In this document: piece after piece, positions 12,481 to 24,544 of the stretch | Numbering within the stretch: position 1 is the stretch's first letter | Layout of the letters: each line of letters opens with the position of its first letter | Assembly (NCBI GenBank): GCA_948099385.1 | Contig: CANUEZ040000107.1 | Span: forward strand, 1,426,001-1,490,000 | DNA from: Fasciola hepatica | Taxonomy: Eukaryota; Platyhelminthes; Trematoda; Plagiorchiida; Fasciolidae | Direction of reading: 5' to 3' | Length of the DNA stretch: 64,000 bases | Notes under the pieces: model-generated | The model's database searches: none | What the model was told of the DNA's origin: nothing | The model's input: the letters and a program-made list of their open reading frames with translations, nothing else | Made by a program: the position numbers and the translations under genes

Positions 12481-12599
12481 AACATCTGAAAGCAGATGAA
12501 TCGGATTCAAGAGGAAAAAGATAAATAACCTACATCCGGAGGTCGGCCCACAAACAGTTTGCCAATGATCGCAGCTGCGTAATCGTCCGATCACATTTT

Positions 12600-14560
12600 G
12601 CAGCTATTGTTGTTTGCTGTATACTTTCAGTTTGTCATTGAAGATGCGATAAACATTTTAGTTTGAAAATTGTCCTTGTGCATCGGTTTCGACGAGCAGC
12701 ATCGATACGATAGGCGTTATTATTTTTAACCTGTCAGTCTCAAATATTGGCCAGTGAATTATCAGTCAGATTATTTTGTATGTTGTAAGATAGTTTACCA
12801 TCCAAGTTTTCAAAGAAAATGTTTTTCAAATCAGGCAGTCCGTCTGAATAAAAGGGGTATTTTAAACAAGGTAGGAGTATCTATCTAATTTCAATCAGAG
12901 CTTCATCAGTAAGATTCTTACAAACTTCTTAAACATTTCACTGTTTATTGTGATCTTCTTCAGGCAAACTCTTCTATTTTAGATAAAACAGTGACTTTGG
13001 CAGTGACCTCGTTTGAATCATCTCTTATGACAAGCATATCAGTCATCTATCTATGTATTTACCTTCAGGTCAAGTGAAACTTGTATAGTACTGAACTCAT
13101 CTGCCTTCGGCGACGCGTGAAAACAAGATCAGAGGACGAATCCAAGCCGGTACTCGTTTAGGTTTGATCAAATGCTCCTCCGAGGATCGTCTCGTGCGAT
13201 AGGGGTAGTAGCTATGGGACTCACAGACCGGCACTGTGCCATAAGTTTCATGCTTTGTCTCCAGAGATCGTATCAGACACAAGTCTCCGGCTCGTGAATC
13301 TTGTCACGATCTGATGAAAAACCTGGTTGCTAGTTTTCCTGCTGTATTTGTTTGTGCTGTTGTGCGTAACAAAAGCCGCCGTCATAATGTCATTATTCTC
13401 TTCACGGGCTTTGCGAATGAAATTTGCGTCTGAGAATAGGCTCAACTTCTGTGCGATTATTTTGTGAAAACTGTAAGGAAAGAAGTAAAAGTCGGAGTGC
13501 ATTCCACATCTGTTTTCTAGAAGCTTCATTTTTTTGATAAAAGGTTTTCCAGTTATATTTCAGTTATATTTTTGAAGCTATTCACCCCATTTCGTTTAGA
13601 AAATGTATGAAACATTCAGGCAAATTGGCGATGTTTACGTGCACAACTATGGTTAAGTGTACCGTAACCACTTACCGAGGATGAGCTTCATGTATACTGT
13701 TGGAGGTCCACTAAACTTGTTTAAGCGTAACTGTTTCGTTCCGTTGTGATTGAATCATCCAAAATGTCCGAGTTTCGGGCTCAGAAATTGGTACTGTTTT
13801 TCAGAAAAAAATGCAAAAGAACACTGAACTACTGAAGCATGAGAACCGAATTTTCTGCTACCGCTGAATCAACAAATTTCTGCATGGTAACACGTTGTAG
13901 AACAATTATCATTGATTGATTTTTATAACAGCTCTTCTTCATTTGCAAAAGTACAAAACTTGTCTCACCTTTTACGTCTACAAAGGATATATAGAACACC
14001 CGGGTAGTGTTTCCAAGTATAGTGTAAAAATAAGACTAGATGGCCGTTTTCTATTTTTTGACCACGTGGTAATTATCATTGTACTACCTTAATAAGATTA
14101 CAAATAGTTGTTTCACTTCACTGTGGCACGCGAAGATGAGTACAGGTACAGGCAACGTCGAAGTGTTCGCATCAATATATCCGGCCATCATCTTTACCCG
14201 AGGCACACTCTATCTTCGACGGTGTACTTGGTGTAATGATGTAAAAAGCGTAAGACAAATTATGAGATTTGTTTTCCCAAAATTCATCGGGCAGCATTCT
14301 CTGAAGCAAAGGTGTTATGACTGAGTGGACCATTAGTTTTCACCATAACAGTGAGTGAATCTATTTGGATACTGGAATATTCCAAGGTATACTTATTGAC
14401 ACAGTCAACTTGAACAGTTGACTGATACAAACAAGGGTCCGTTCACATCCGTGATGAAACTATCACTTCTCGAAGCTAGTCTTTGACGTTTAGGACAAAC
14501 AGTCCTCAGAAATAACGTCCGTATAAATGAAGAGTCCGTTTCTAGAAACAGTTCTCATTT
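12600..14560. other. No gene recognised
   Basis: Includes a 93-codon minus-strand frame from ATG 13529 to 13248, rich in charged residues, without a recognisable domain. Otherwise no coding signal. Confidence 0.35.
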
Positions 14561-14591
14561 TTTCGATATGAGTAGTAGGATATTGTATCTG

Positions 14592-14654
14592 GATGACAGG
14601 ACGAAATTTCCCCGGAAGCATACGACCGGTTTCGCGGTTAGTGCTGCTCATCAG
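14592..14654 (-). ncRNA. Hammerhead-ribozyme-like core, copy 1
   Basis: On the minus strand the sequence reads CTGATGAG, 12 nt, CGAAAC, the exact spacing of a hammerhead ribozyme core, followed downstream by TGTC as a possible cleavage triplet. Stem II would be GCAG/CCGC with one A-C mismatch. The copy at 57.8 kb has GCGG/CTGC at the same place, so a perfect GCGG/CCGC ancestor is implied by single transitions in each. Stem III is disturbed here by an apparent insertion. Hammerheads are known in schistosome SINE-like repeats and in Penelope-like elements. Activity of this copy is doubtful. Confidence 0.45.
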
Positions 14655-14720
14655 GTATGCGTACCCGGTACTCTTCCGCCAAATCATCCTTATGCTTGTG
14701 CACTTCAGAGTTGGTTCACA

Positions 14721-14982
14721 GCTGTAATCTCATTTGAATCAAATGGAGCATACATGGACGAGGAGTCCATTTTTAGAATCACACGGTGATTCTTCCAAAT
14801 TTAATTCGTTGGTTAACACGGCTAACCTTCAGAACGAGGACACATGGTCCCAAGTAAGGATTTTCGATATGAGTAGTATGGCTGTGTTAACCGACGAATT
14901 AACTTTGGAAGAATCACCGTGTGTTTCTAAAAATGAACTTCCCGTCCATGCACGCTCCATTCGATTCAAATGAGATTACAGC
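14721..14982. repeat. Fold-back (inverted repeat) element
   Basis: Two arms of about 100 bp, 14721-14822 and 14880-14982, are inverted copies with roughly 90% identity; both begin GCTGTAATCTCATTTGAATC when read inward. The spacer is about 57 bp. An 18-base motif, TTTCGATATGAGTAGTA, occurs in the spacer and again at about 14561, next to the hammerhead-like core, linking the two as one compound repeat. No transposase is present, so it is non-autonomous. Confidence 0.8.
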
Positions 14983-14989
14983 AGTTCTA

Positions 14990-17016
14990 ATTTTACTACG
15001 AAATAAGTATTCGTTAGATTTCAGTCTTTATTTCAATGAGCTGTTCTCAGTCATGAAAAAAATCTTATCGGAATGAAGGGTACAAACCTTATAAAACTGC
15101 AAAATTTAATCTCCCTCATTTGCTGATCACCTTGTCCTCCGTTACCCCCGTAGTAATACAGATCTCGGATAATTATCTAATTTTAAATAATACCTTGAAA
15201 TAAAAATGTTCCGTTTTATCTATCGAAATTCTGCTACAGAACAATTCAAGTACAGGAGTTTATTGCTGCGAAGACTTTTTTCGAAGGTGATCTAATTATC
15301 AAACAGATCGTCTTATTTCATTCCATCCCATCAGTTGGAATGCAAGTTTCATTTAAAAATAGCTGCAAAGTGTTTATTTCAATTTGCTGATGAAACTGAA
15401 TCAAATAAAAGCCATCCACCGGGGTGAGAACCGGTAGCTTGAATGTCTACTACCTCGAACATATGAAGACATGAAAACGGTCCTCGCTGGTTAGCTTGCT
15501 GGTACACATTAATTGGCCGTAGCCCGGATTCTTACCACTACGGACCTATGCTACTCCCCAGTCAAAGTTTACAATCAGGTTACCTGTTATTCCCAGAAGA
15601 ACAAAGAGGCTTTTGAGGCCATGTAATGTCCCCTAGCCCTGCATTCTTAGTTCAGTAGTCGGCGAGAATGAAGCCTGGGTGCGTACGACGAAGAGATGAA
15701 CAATTGAAACATCAAACTATATTGTGTAGCCAGGGAGAATCAATTTGTTGAAAAAGGAATCGGTTTAGAATCGACACAACTGAAACAACAACGTCGCCGA
15801 TGGTAATGAGGTTTATGTTCGCAACTGACCGAATAAAAGAGAAGTCAGCTACATAGGTTTCTACAAAGCCTCTCAGACCAATTCTCTGCATTTGTTCACA
15901 TGCACATTGCAGCCAATAGGATTTTAAATAGTCAGTAAAATAATCAATGAAACTGAGACTGGATTGAAGTGAATGAAACTTTATGCTAGCGAACAGGAAA
16001 GGGAGGGAACTAGGTGTTGCGTCACCAAGTAAATGAGCATATTCTGGTGTGGTTTCAAAAAGAGATGACTATTTAGTTCACAAGTAAGACGCCATCAACA
16101 AAACCGAAAGCAATCAGATCATCATTTAGGAAAATTTTGACTGAATGAATACACCGTAATTTCAAGCAACTCGTTTAAGATCATATATTACACCACAAAA
16201 CGAGATGCCTTAGGTATCCTGGGACCCTGACCATTCCCAGTTGTAAACCCTAACTGTGCAAACGATGTGAATGGAGTATCCGTTTTACCCTACCTGGTAA
16301 CTTAACATTTAGTTCTCTTCCCCTATCTTGTTCGCTGCTATGACTTTTCATTCACTTTAGTCTAGTCTCGTTTTTTATTGGTTATTTTACTGACTTCATA
16401 AAATCGTATTGAAAGCAGTATGCACTCGTACAGACGTGGGAAAATAGTCCGGTATACTTTGTGGAAACCCGTTTCTGAATTCTGTTTTCAGCTTTGGGAA
16501 ACCTTTGTTTCCTAACCGAATTCAACGCTTTGGATTATGCATGATTGGAGTAATTAGGGCTTGCAGCACGTCGGTTATGCAACAAGCCGTAGAATATGCG
16601 TCTGTAAAAAATTTTCATGATCGGACCTTCATCGGTTACTGAGATCCAAAGAATTCATCATAAGTGGTAGTCCACGGTGACTTTATGGAGTAGTGAATGG
16701 ACTAAAATTAAGTCAGATGCAACGGATGCGCACGATAAATATTATTATGACCAACAGGGCAGTGGTTCAATCAGGCCTAGTTACGAGATAGTTCATTAAC
16801 CAAGGCTTGAATGAAATAAAAGGCGACTTTAGTTAGGACATTGTATTACTGTGTGTGAGCACACGGGTCTTCACTACACGTCGTTTTGATGCCAAGTTTG
16901 TTCACATCGAAACTTGAAGAATTAACATGATCCGTTGGTTCGCCCAACGACTGTCTACTCACTAAATTGCCATGTGTTTGGATGTTACGCAATATTTTTA
17001 TCGTTGTACCTATATA
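14990..17016. other. No gene recognised
   Basis: No splice-bounded frame or known repeat protein seen. Confidence 0.4.
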
Positions 17017-17322
17017 CTAAGAGGTAAGTTTTTTTCTGAATACTTTTATCCAGAAGAGACTGGGAACCTCTAACCTTTTGATCATAGCCATGAAAACATC
17101 GCGGTGACCAGTGACGGTTGAGAGGTACAAGTTTCTATCACTCCTGATGTATGAGTTTTGAATTCCGATATAGCCGGTAGCGTCTGGTAATAGTGGAGTG
17201 TGACACCTTCTGTTTTGCTTTAATGTACAAAACATTTGTACATTCTTGGTTCCGCGAGAATGAAATACTACTCTACGTTCTATACGCACGTGGTGATCTT
17301 CATCCTCAGTAGTTCTGTGCAC
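17017..17322 (-). CDS. Candidate exon, product unknown
   Basis: A 100-codon minus-strand frame containing RIERRVVFHSRGTKNVQMF, then GYIGIQNSYIRSDRNLYLST. Possible donors (AAAAG|GTTAGA) lie near its 3' end, and AG acceptors exist at the 5' end without a strong pyrimidine tract. The composition looks coding, but no domain is recognised. Confidence 0.3.
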   Translation of the reverse strand: MHRTTEDEDHHVRIERRVVFHSRGTKNVQMFCTLKQNRRCHTPLLPDATGYIGIQNSYIRSDRNLYLSTVTGHRDVFMAMIKRLEVPSLFWIKVFRKKLTS

Positions 17323-19061
17323 GGTCCAACCTACTCAATCCTATTGATTTTGCACATCTGCTATCTCACGGATCATTACTCCAACTGATCCATTTGTTGC
17401 CTAACCCCAAGTCCCAGAGCCTTCGGTAACGGTAAAACGTGGACCACAGAGGCCATCAGTTATGCTCCTTCAATTACACACACAGACAAGTGTGATTAAA
17501 ATATCATTTCGGCTGCAATTCAATAGGCAATATGAATCTGAAAATATCAGACAGTTTTACTGCACCAAGTAAAGGTGGAAACAGCCAAACTGCAAGTTAA
17601 CACAACGCAAATGACTAGTTACAATGTCGTTGAATATGAAGAGGTATATTTAGTTTGGGTACAGATTACTTAACAGAGATAGTTCTGGGATTGAGCCCTT
17701 TTGCGAGTTTTTTCGGCTACGGGATTGAGTCATAAATATATTGTTGCTATCCATACAGTCATACCAAGTAAAAAAAATGAATGTAAATGGACCAAAGTTA
17801 TGCTTATTCATATTATTAGCTAACATAATCAGTGTCACCGGATTTAACAACTCCCAACTGGATTTGAGCTATCATCCCAGTGCCTATGAAATAAAAGACA
17901 GACCTACGTGAGGCCCATATATCTCAGTGACATCCCCGATATTGCAAATAAAGCAGAAGATCGGGAAAGTAGACTGGAAATTGAAATTGTTCGACAATCG
18001 TAGATTTAAAAGACTCAACAAGATCAGCACTTTTCTCCTAAAACATTTTCTGGAATAAAAAGGTAAAATAATAAGTTACTTTGAAGTAAGATATTCTTAC
18101 TATATTTCGCTTTCGTTGCTGAGATCCTTCTGCCCTGATCATCTAATTGATTAATCGATTGGTATGATTCTTCTATTAGCCATACGTAATTGAAAAAAGA
18201 CTCTGTCGTCCTCCAACAAACTCATCACTTAACTGACCCCGTGAGAAGATTTTTTCTACTACATTTTTAGAACTTTCATCCACGATATTAGTTTGCACTT
18301 TGAATAACGTAAAAACTGAAAGCCGTAACGAAGAAGTGAATTCATGGTATTTCTTCTGATATCACTAGGGAGACATATCTGTCAGGAAGACGACAGAAGA
18401 ATTATACCGAAGGGAAGAACTGAGTCCACATGTCAGAGCCCCTTCCATAACACTGCACCCGATTGTTACATGAGGAGCAAGATATGGTCATCTTCCTTCG
18501 ATCATAACTCACTGAATTACTACGCAGTTTGTAGAACAATTTAATCTTCGCTTGCATAATCTAACCCAGCAACCACTGTGCTATCAGGATGAAACAAATT
18601 ATAAATTCTTCTCATTTTACCACAAGTTTAAAGGTTTGTCGGTCAGCAGAAGACAGTCTACTTATATCGATCACTGTGATTTCTACATACCTTTAGCAAA
18701 ATATCCTCACTTGTTTGGTGAATGGAGCTGTAAACATCGACTCGTTTGTCGGCAGAGTGAGAAAGCTTCTTCCATGGGGAAGTAACTGCCGTCCGTAAGA
18801 TGCATTACATATTAGTATACATTTAAGTCATTGCTGTACCCTTTTTTCCCCAAATAATGCTCACTTTAAGAGTCATATTATGCTTCTGTGCCACGGTCAA
18901 GAATTTTATCCTCCCGTTTAAAACACCAGTGTACTCACTCTTTTGTGAATGTATTATGACAAACATCCTAGTCTTAAGGCTGTCCCTCAAAAAGGACGGA
19001 TATCAAAAATGGTGTTCGAGATATGCTCCTTGCTTTTCAAAAGTTCATTTACCATCTATTA
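17323..19061. other. No gene recognised
   Basis: AT-rich; no supportable exon or repeat. Confidence 0.4.
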
Positions 19062-19079
19062 CTCTCTCTCTCTCTCTCT
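19062..19079. repeat. (CT)n microsatellite
   Basis: Nine CT units. Confidence 0.9.
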
Positions 19080-19149
19080 GGCTGCTTCTTCAATCTCCGG
19101 TTAATTTCTGTCAAAAACGGACTTTATTGCGCAAAATATTGTTCGGTTT

Positions 19150-19422
19150 CCCGAGGGCGATCGAGTGGTTTCGAGCGTTTGCTTACCACCTCAAAAGTCA
19201 GAGATTTGAATGCCCGCCATCACCGGTTACTTTGGTGGTAGACAGTAATTCACTATTATCCCGATCATTGCCACACCTGACTTATTGGGACCCTATGTGG
19301 TTCTTCAACACTCCAAGTCTCAGGGTCTGGCTGTAGGTTATCCCTAATAGTGCAATGGGCCTTCGTGGCTATGGAGTGAGTACCCCTTCCACGGCACTCA
19401 TGCGCAAGCACGTAATAAAAAA
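19150..19422 (+). mobile_element. tRNA-derived SINE, copy 1
   Basis: The head reads CGAGTGGTTTCGAGCGTTTG, then CTTACCACC and a B-box-like AGAGATTTGAATGCCCGCC, a pattern expected of a tRNA-derived polymerase III promoter. A body follows, then the tail GTGGTTCTTC..AGTCTCAGGGTC and a 3' end with AATAAAA. The head and body recur inverted at 50.97-51.08 kb. The tail recurs at 61.26 kb. Confidence 0.65.
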
Positions 19423-19429
19423 GTTAGAC

Positions 19430-22121
19430 AAAACTAGCTGGCGGCTACACGTCGTTTTCATTGATATCAAAATAAAGTGAATGAAATAACCATAATAACC
19501 GTTTTCATAGGACTTTAAGATGGCTACATCACTATTTCCATATTCCGAAGGTGTTTTAAGATAAGTATCTCTTTTGTCTAATTGGCACAATTGTGTAGTC
19601 CCTTTCAATTAATGATTCTTGATTTAGGTGCAAATGGAAAAGTGCATTCCCCTGGTAGCAAAGTTCCTATCATAGCGCTCCATATATGAAACCTAAAGGC
19701 TAGATAAACTTATTTTCTTGCATACCGCTGAACGAGACTATCTTGAATTATCCTCAGCAATAGTCTACATTTCCATTCAGTCGATGTGCTTCGAAATATA
19801 TCTGTACCTCACTTAACATGTCACTTGGATGCACAGCCACATGATCCAGGTTTACACTTTCGAAAGGAACTTTTGCTTGTGGAATTCATTTACATTGATA
19901 AGACTAATAATAGATAACATGATTCTCCGTACACCTCACTCATATCCGCTTTTTAATCAAAATGCCCAAATCCTCCTTTTCCATTTCTGCCCACATTACC
20001 GGAAACCTCGACGCGCGAAACATAAACGACTCAGATACGGTTAACAATGCGCGAATTCCGCCACTGTTATTACCTCGGTGTTCGCAGCCGGCCGAATCCC
20101 ATTCCGCGCTAATGTTTTTCATTGAATCAATCATGCACGAGCATAAGCACCCTACGCACTTGGACTCACTTTCCCGTACACGAACAACTTCCATGCCCGA
20201 CCACAACTAACTATACACACACACACACACACACATTTATACAAAAAACACGAAAGCAGACTTGCACCCATATTACGGCTCCCGGAGGGTAGACGTACAA
20301 AATGAGACAGTGATGTTCTTACAAAGGTTTGCGTGGACGCGTGTTTATGTGAGTGAACGTGCATATGCTTTTTTGCAAATTTGCAACAACTAATAAAATT
20401 GTTTCCGTGTTTTATTTCTGTTCAATTTTCCCAAAATGTACACCTAACCTGTTGTCTTACTTTATTCGGTTGTGGTTTCTCAATGCAAAGAGGAGTTTCG
20501 GACTGAAGCCGTTCTTTCATGATTTGATGCCCACTACGATCGAACGATGTTGTGAAGAGACAGCTGCGGTTCCAAATTTTAACGTGGTCTCCATAATCTT
20601 TGGGCTGTAAAGTTGGACGCAGTAATCACAAAACTTTCATCACTAGTCGACTTCACATTGCCAGGACTCAGGTGACAATTTTCGCCCTCATCTGTAATTA
20701 CGGAATCGTGTGTGTTTGGTTCCTACACTGAAATCTTAGACGTCCTTCAAAAGAGGAAATTAACAGTTATGAAATGTTGATTTTCGATATTTTCGTGATT
20801 ACGTAAGCCATGAACTCCAATTGGGAATGAAACGTCTTCGACTTCAAACCACGGACTCAACGAATGGGAGCTTCTGAAACCCACTGATGTCCTTCAGAAA
20901 CACCAGCTCCTCTCAAATTTATTTAAAGTTTTGTTAAAATTTTTATACCTGTTGCCCCGGAAATTAAAAAAACGAAATATTTGAACTTAAACACAACAAA
21001 CCAAAAAAAAAGTTTGCTACGGGTTTGCTGACAGCAAATGCTTGTAAATTATTAGGGCTCGAACATCTCATCCCCAGGAATAAGTGAATACAAGTGATTA
21101 AAGTAGCTATCAGCTAGAGAGTTACCCAGAGGATCAATAACGTTTTGTGAATGTCTTGAGTTAATTCGGGCAGCTTTGTGAATAAGAACGAAGGATCGAA
21201 AATCTAGGCTCCGAAGATACGCAACGAAAAATTCCCTAATCTATCGGGATGACAAGTGTCGTGTGTTTGTGTCCTCCAAGCATTCATCATCGACTTTGTT
21301 TTGTGAAAGAAAACTAGATTATTGTAACGAACAGAGAATTCCTCGAGTATACAACTAACTCAACAAAAATTCATCATTGGCCTATAAACTACTGTAGGCT
21401 ACTGAAAAAAAGGGAACATGCACACTTCCGTTTGGACGTATTCCAGTCACTGTTGCAACTTTTTCGACAGCTATTATTTCTCAATTACATAGCAGGAAGT
21501 GCACAAAGAACATGTTCACTTTATAATCAACTTCCATTGTGTAAGTAATTTTAATTTGTCAGCAAACAGACAAAGGTGTATACTTTCAAAATGCTCCAAA
21601 ATATCGAGGAAAGATCATTCTGAACCATGAGAGAATTTAAAAGTCAGACAAATGCTCTCAAGGAAAACATCGATTCAAATACCAGCAGAATGCAAATAGA
21701 CAAGTCTGTATAAACTAAATCCTTTGTTCAGTTCAATTTTGGCAGCTTTTCTTCACACGAGATAGGCAGCTTCGCTGGTACTCGATCGCATTGTAATGGA
21801 CCTCAAAATTCTAATGAAATACTTTCGACGAGAGGGCATTCTGAAAGTGTTCTTCACTTCCATTATGAAGCTGAGCAAATTGTACCCGAAAAAGTGACAG
21901 CCAATTCATTTATGCCATGCGAAATTCTGCTAAGGCACATGTGACTAATACAGAGATTGTCAAAGAACCACTCTCTAGGCACTGCTTGAGCACGGTAATA
22001 AATCCAAATTGATCAGCTTTAGATTTTCGAAACCTTGGATTGTTCAAAGAGTTTCTCTCTATTAATCCGGGACTAATGATGACTTCAAAGCTGCTTTTGC
22101 TCTGAAAAAGCAGTGCATTTC
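19430..22121. other. No gene recognised; (CA)n at 20215-20236
   Basis: A short (CA)n microsatellite lies at 20215-20236. I see no convincing exon in the rest. Confidence 0.4.
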
Positions 22122-22622
22122 TTATATAAGGGGGACGTTCATTATGCCGAACTGTCCGCCAAACCCGTCACAAATTTGTCTCATTTCAATCAATTCCGTT
22201 TTATTGTCGAAATTATCATAAGTTGGTATCACTAGTAAATCACGTTTAATTATTACTCCCGAGGATAAAGATTCGTAATGACCTGGCTTACAATTTAAGA
22301 TTCCAAGAACCATGGAGAATATATGATTGAACACTGATAGTAAATGCTGTTTTGCGTCAATGATGACTATTTACTTACGTTATTGCCAAGTTCGAAAGTT
22401 CTTACGGTGCGTACGACTTGTGACATTCACCTCATTACGCAACTGAAATACGCATAAGTGACTGTTACCTGGGATACCATTTATCACAGCTTGTTTTGTG
22501 TTCGTGGCGAATGACACGGTCCAATAGATTTCGATACTGTTCTCGTAACCGGTGCGAGACCGAAGCGATGGATCGAGACTACATCCAAGAAGAGCTGTAC
22601 ATATGGCGAGCTGTGTAGTCAT
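22122..22622 (-). CDS. ML-domain (NPC2/MD-2-like) lipid-binding protein, two exons
   Basis: Read as exon 22622-22406, a 72-nt intron (GTAAGA...ATCAG) and exon 22333-22122 ending in TAA: 142 codons, with the phase-1 junction in frame. ML proteins are small secreted or lysosomal beta-sandwich carriers of sterols and lipids. Exon 1 has ATG, a hydrophobic start (MTTQLAICTALLGCSL), then IEIYWTVSFATNTKQAVING, fitting the FT......V.G strands. Exon 2 ends with LLVIPTYDN, ELIEMRQICDGFGGQF and NVPLI, fitting the terminal ML strands (L.V...Y...v.ve..l.d..g....v.i). The usual N-terminal CG(S) is not seen, so an upstream exon may exist; a possible acceptor at 22611 would then make ATG 22622 non-initiating. 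The family call is by eye. Confidence 0.45.
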
Positions 22623-22714
22623 TTACGTGTTTTTTATATACACAAAAAATAAACGACTATTTTGGGGGTTTCACTAGTTCTGGTCTACGTGGCCCTTTAT
22701 TTCGACTTTCTTAG

Positions 22715-22980
22715 AGTGCAGGCAGCCGAGTGCGGAAGGTGCCTACTTGCGGAAAACTACACCCAGGTATTTCCACCACCGGGGTCGTTGATACCTGCGG
22801 GTTTCAATTGCCAGGCACTAGCGAAAACCTCCCTAAAGATAATTTAATCATCGCATTGGGCGTTCCAAGCCGGATTGACCAATCAATATGCAATAAGTCT
22901 CGAGATGCAAGCATTTCGTTTACTCTTGTCAACCGCGGACGTAAAAACGTGTCAGTATATATGCATGGTACAGTAGGGGG
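22715..22980 (+). CDS. ML-domain (NPC2-like) exon, partial gene
   Basis: Plus-strand exon with an acceptor (ttatttcgactttcttag) and a donor (GGGGG|GTAAGT, phase 2). It encodes, near its end, ICNKSRDASISFTLVNRG and then VYMHGTVGG, which matches the ML pattern C.l.RG...+..FT......V....G..GG. An earlier part has TCG residues like the conserved N-terminal CG. The 5' limit is uncertain: the frame is open only from about 22715, and a signal-peptide exon is not identified. The gene lies head to head with the ML-like gene at 22122-22622, less than 100 bp away. The remaining ML exons should lie downstream, beyond a Penelope-like insertion. Confidence 0.4.
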
Positions 22981-23049
22981 GTAAGTGAAACAGTAAAGTA
23001 GACATGATCGAAAGCTCTTACAGTACGTACGTTGGGAGAGTGAAGTCTG

Positions 23050-23440
23050 TCGTGTTAACACCAAGGTAAACAAACATTTTGGGTCAATCGTTTTTGTGCA
23101 CAGAGTGCTGGCTGATGCATCATGATTAGAATAACTTTACTGAACGCTAATAGTCTCGGTGTTGGATTGCGCAACAATGCTTTGAAACACTGGGTCAGGT
23201 CAACTTTGTGACCTGATGCAATCAAATGTCTTGCAATCGAAGAGGCTGGCGGTTTCACGTCAGCAGGTTGCGTCATCAAGTTTGACAGCCATTTGGGTAT
23301 GTGTTCTGACACTCGTTGAGTCCATCAACGATCCGTCCTGCCAATGTATGCGTCACCGCAACCTCAAGTGAACTGATAGACAAAATGCGAGACATTGGGA
23401 TCAGCAAGACTGTTTGAGTGGTTTTGAAAACACAACATTT
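23050..23440 (-). mobile_element. Penelope-like retroelement 3' end (GIY-YIG), fragment 2
   Basis: Minus-strand translation gives FVYQFT then CGDAYIGRTDR (GIY-YIG core), VSEHIPKWLS, ASSIARHLIASGHKVDLTQC and the terminal LCAQKRLTQNVCLPW. This is the standard C-terminal order of fluke Penelope-like elements. At least one stop lies in the YQF-CGD block and another frame change follows. It lies inside the probable intron of the plus-strand ML gene. This is the best-preserved of the three GIY-YIG remnants in the window. Confidence 0.75.
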
Positions 23441-23459
23441 TGGTCGTGTGCAGCAAACG

Positions 23460-24260
23460 CAAAGGAGATCATTTATTCAATCAAATAAATTGTAATCTCA
23501 AGTCAGCTCTAAAGCACGCATACACAGCTGCGCAGTTGCTTTTGTTGCAGACATTATATTGAAAATCCCTTTTTCAAAAAACAAAGGTTATGTATAGATA
23601 GTAGTTATGAGAAGCAATGCATTGGTAAACTGAACAGAATGTGAAGCAGTTATGTATAGTAATGAACTTGAGCAAACAAGATAGAAGAAATCTGGGAGAG
23701 AAATTCCTTTCGTACAGTCTCATCGGTCGCGAACTTATAACACTACAGAGGAAAGGTGAAACGAGTTGCCTCAAACTGTGGCATTATTTCATACAAATAT
23801 GTATGCCAGTGTTCGTGCACGTATATGTGTGTGCTTCCATATCTGTTTGTGATTTGTTCGCATATGAATAGTTAAAACCACGGTAGGTTCAGGTAGAAGT
23901 TCAGAAGCTTTTGAACGTACATTGTAGGACCGAACTGGCTGATCGATAACGTCTGGAGCACTTTTGGGCTGTGCCAAATACGATGACGTAAGATGACGGA
24001 GAACGTGTTAGTTGAAATGACCTTTTGCCCACCATTGATCAAGGGACGAGCGACAATCAAAGTGGATCTACGTGATTTAATCCACTCCGAAACATAAAAG
24101 CTTCCCCAGCAATCCATGTACTCTTGTGTGGACTGAAGTACAGATAGCAATCAAGCAATAACGAGTTCCATGCAAAAGGTTACTTTTTGTCGAATCGTCT
24201 AGTCAAACCATTGTGCTCGTGGCTGATTTCTTGCGCGCCGTTTTGTTGAGTTCTTCTAAG
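23460..24260. other. No gene recognised
   Basis: Intervening sequence between the Penelope-like fragment and a candidate exon. Confidence 0.4.
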
Positions 24261-24539
24261 CCTTTTTGGCGATCGTTTGTTGGAGAATGTTGTGCATGAA
24301 ATAAGTCGTTTACAGAACGACCACTGGACGATGGAGGAGAACAGAATGAAAAGCTGGAACAGAATGAAAATTTCATCACTGTATTCGTATAGGCAAAACA
24401 GTTTAAATATATCGTATGTAGCAGAGTATGAAAAGGGACTTTTTGCCGCTCGAAAAAGGATCAAATTACTTAAGACTGAGTTAGTATCAGGCGAAAGCAA
24501 GCGAAATTTTTCGATAAACCTGAAAGATAGAGACAAGCG
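24261..24539 (+). CDS. Candidate internal exon, charged helical protein
   Basis: A 279-nt block between an acceptor (gttgagttcttctaag) and a donor (AAGCG|GTAAGC), phase 2 at both ends, open throughout. It encodes LLENVVHEISRLQND, then EYEKGLFAARKRIKLLKTEL, a heptad-like charged helix suggestive of a coiled coil. No family recognised. The symmetric phase and good splice sites are the main support. Confidence 0.4.
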
Positions 24540-24544
24540 GTAAG

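Noticed and set aside
12890..12910. Minus-strand CTGATGA...GAAA as hammerhead
   Set aside because: The intervening sequence cannot form stem II and the extended core bases are missing.
13248..13529. 93-codon minus-strand frame as a gene
   Set aside because: Starts with ATG and looks protein-like, but has no domain, splice or promoter support.
16480..16510. Good acceptor followed by CTTTGGGAAA as the NPF second exon
   Set aside because: Joining to 8690 gives Ser instead of Arg before Phe-Gly-Lys, contrary to the conserved RPRF ending.
18857..19336. 159-codon plus-strand frame as a gene
   Set aside because: Runs through a CT repeat and the SINE; no independent coding evidence.
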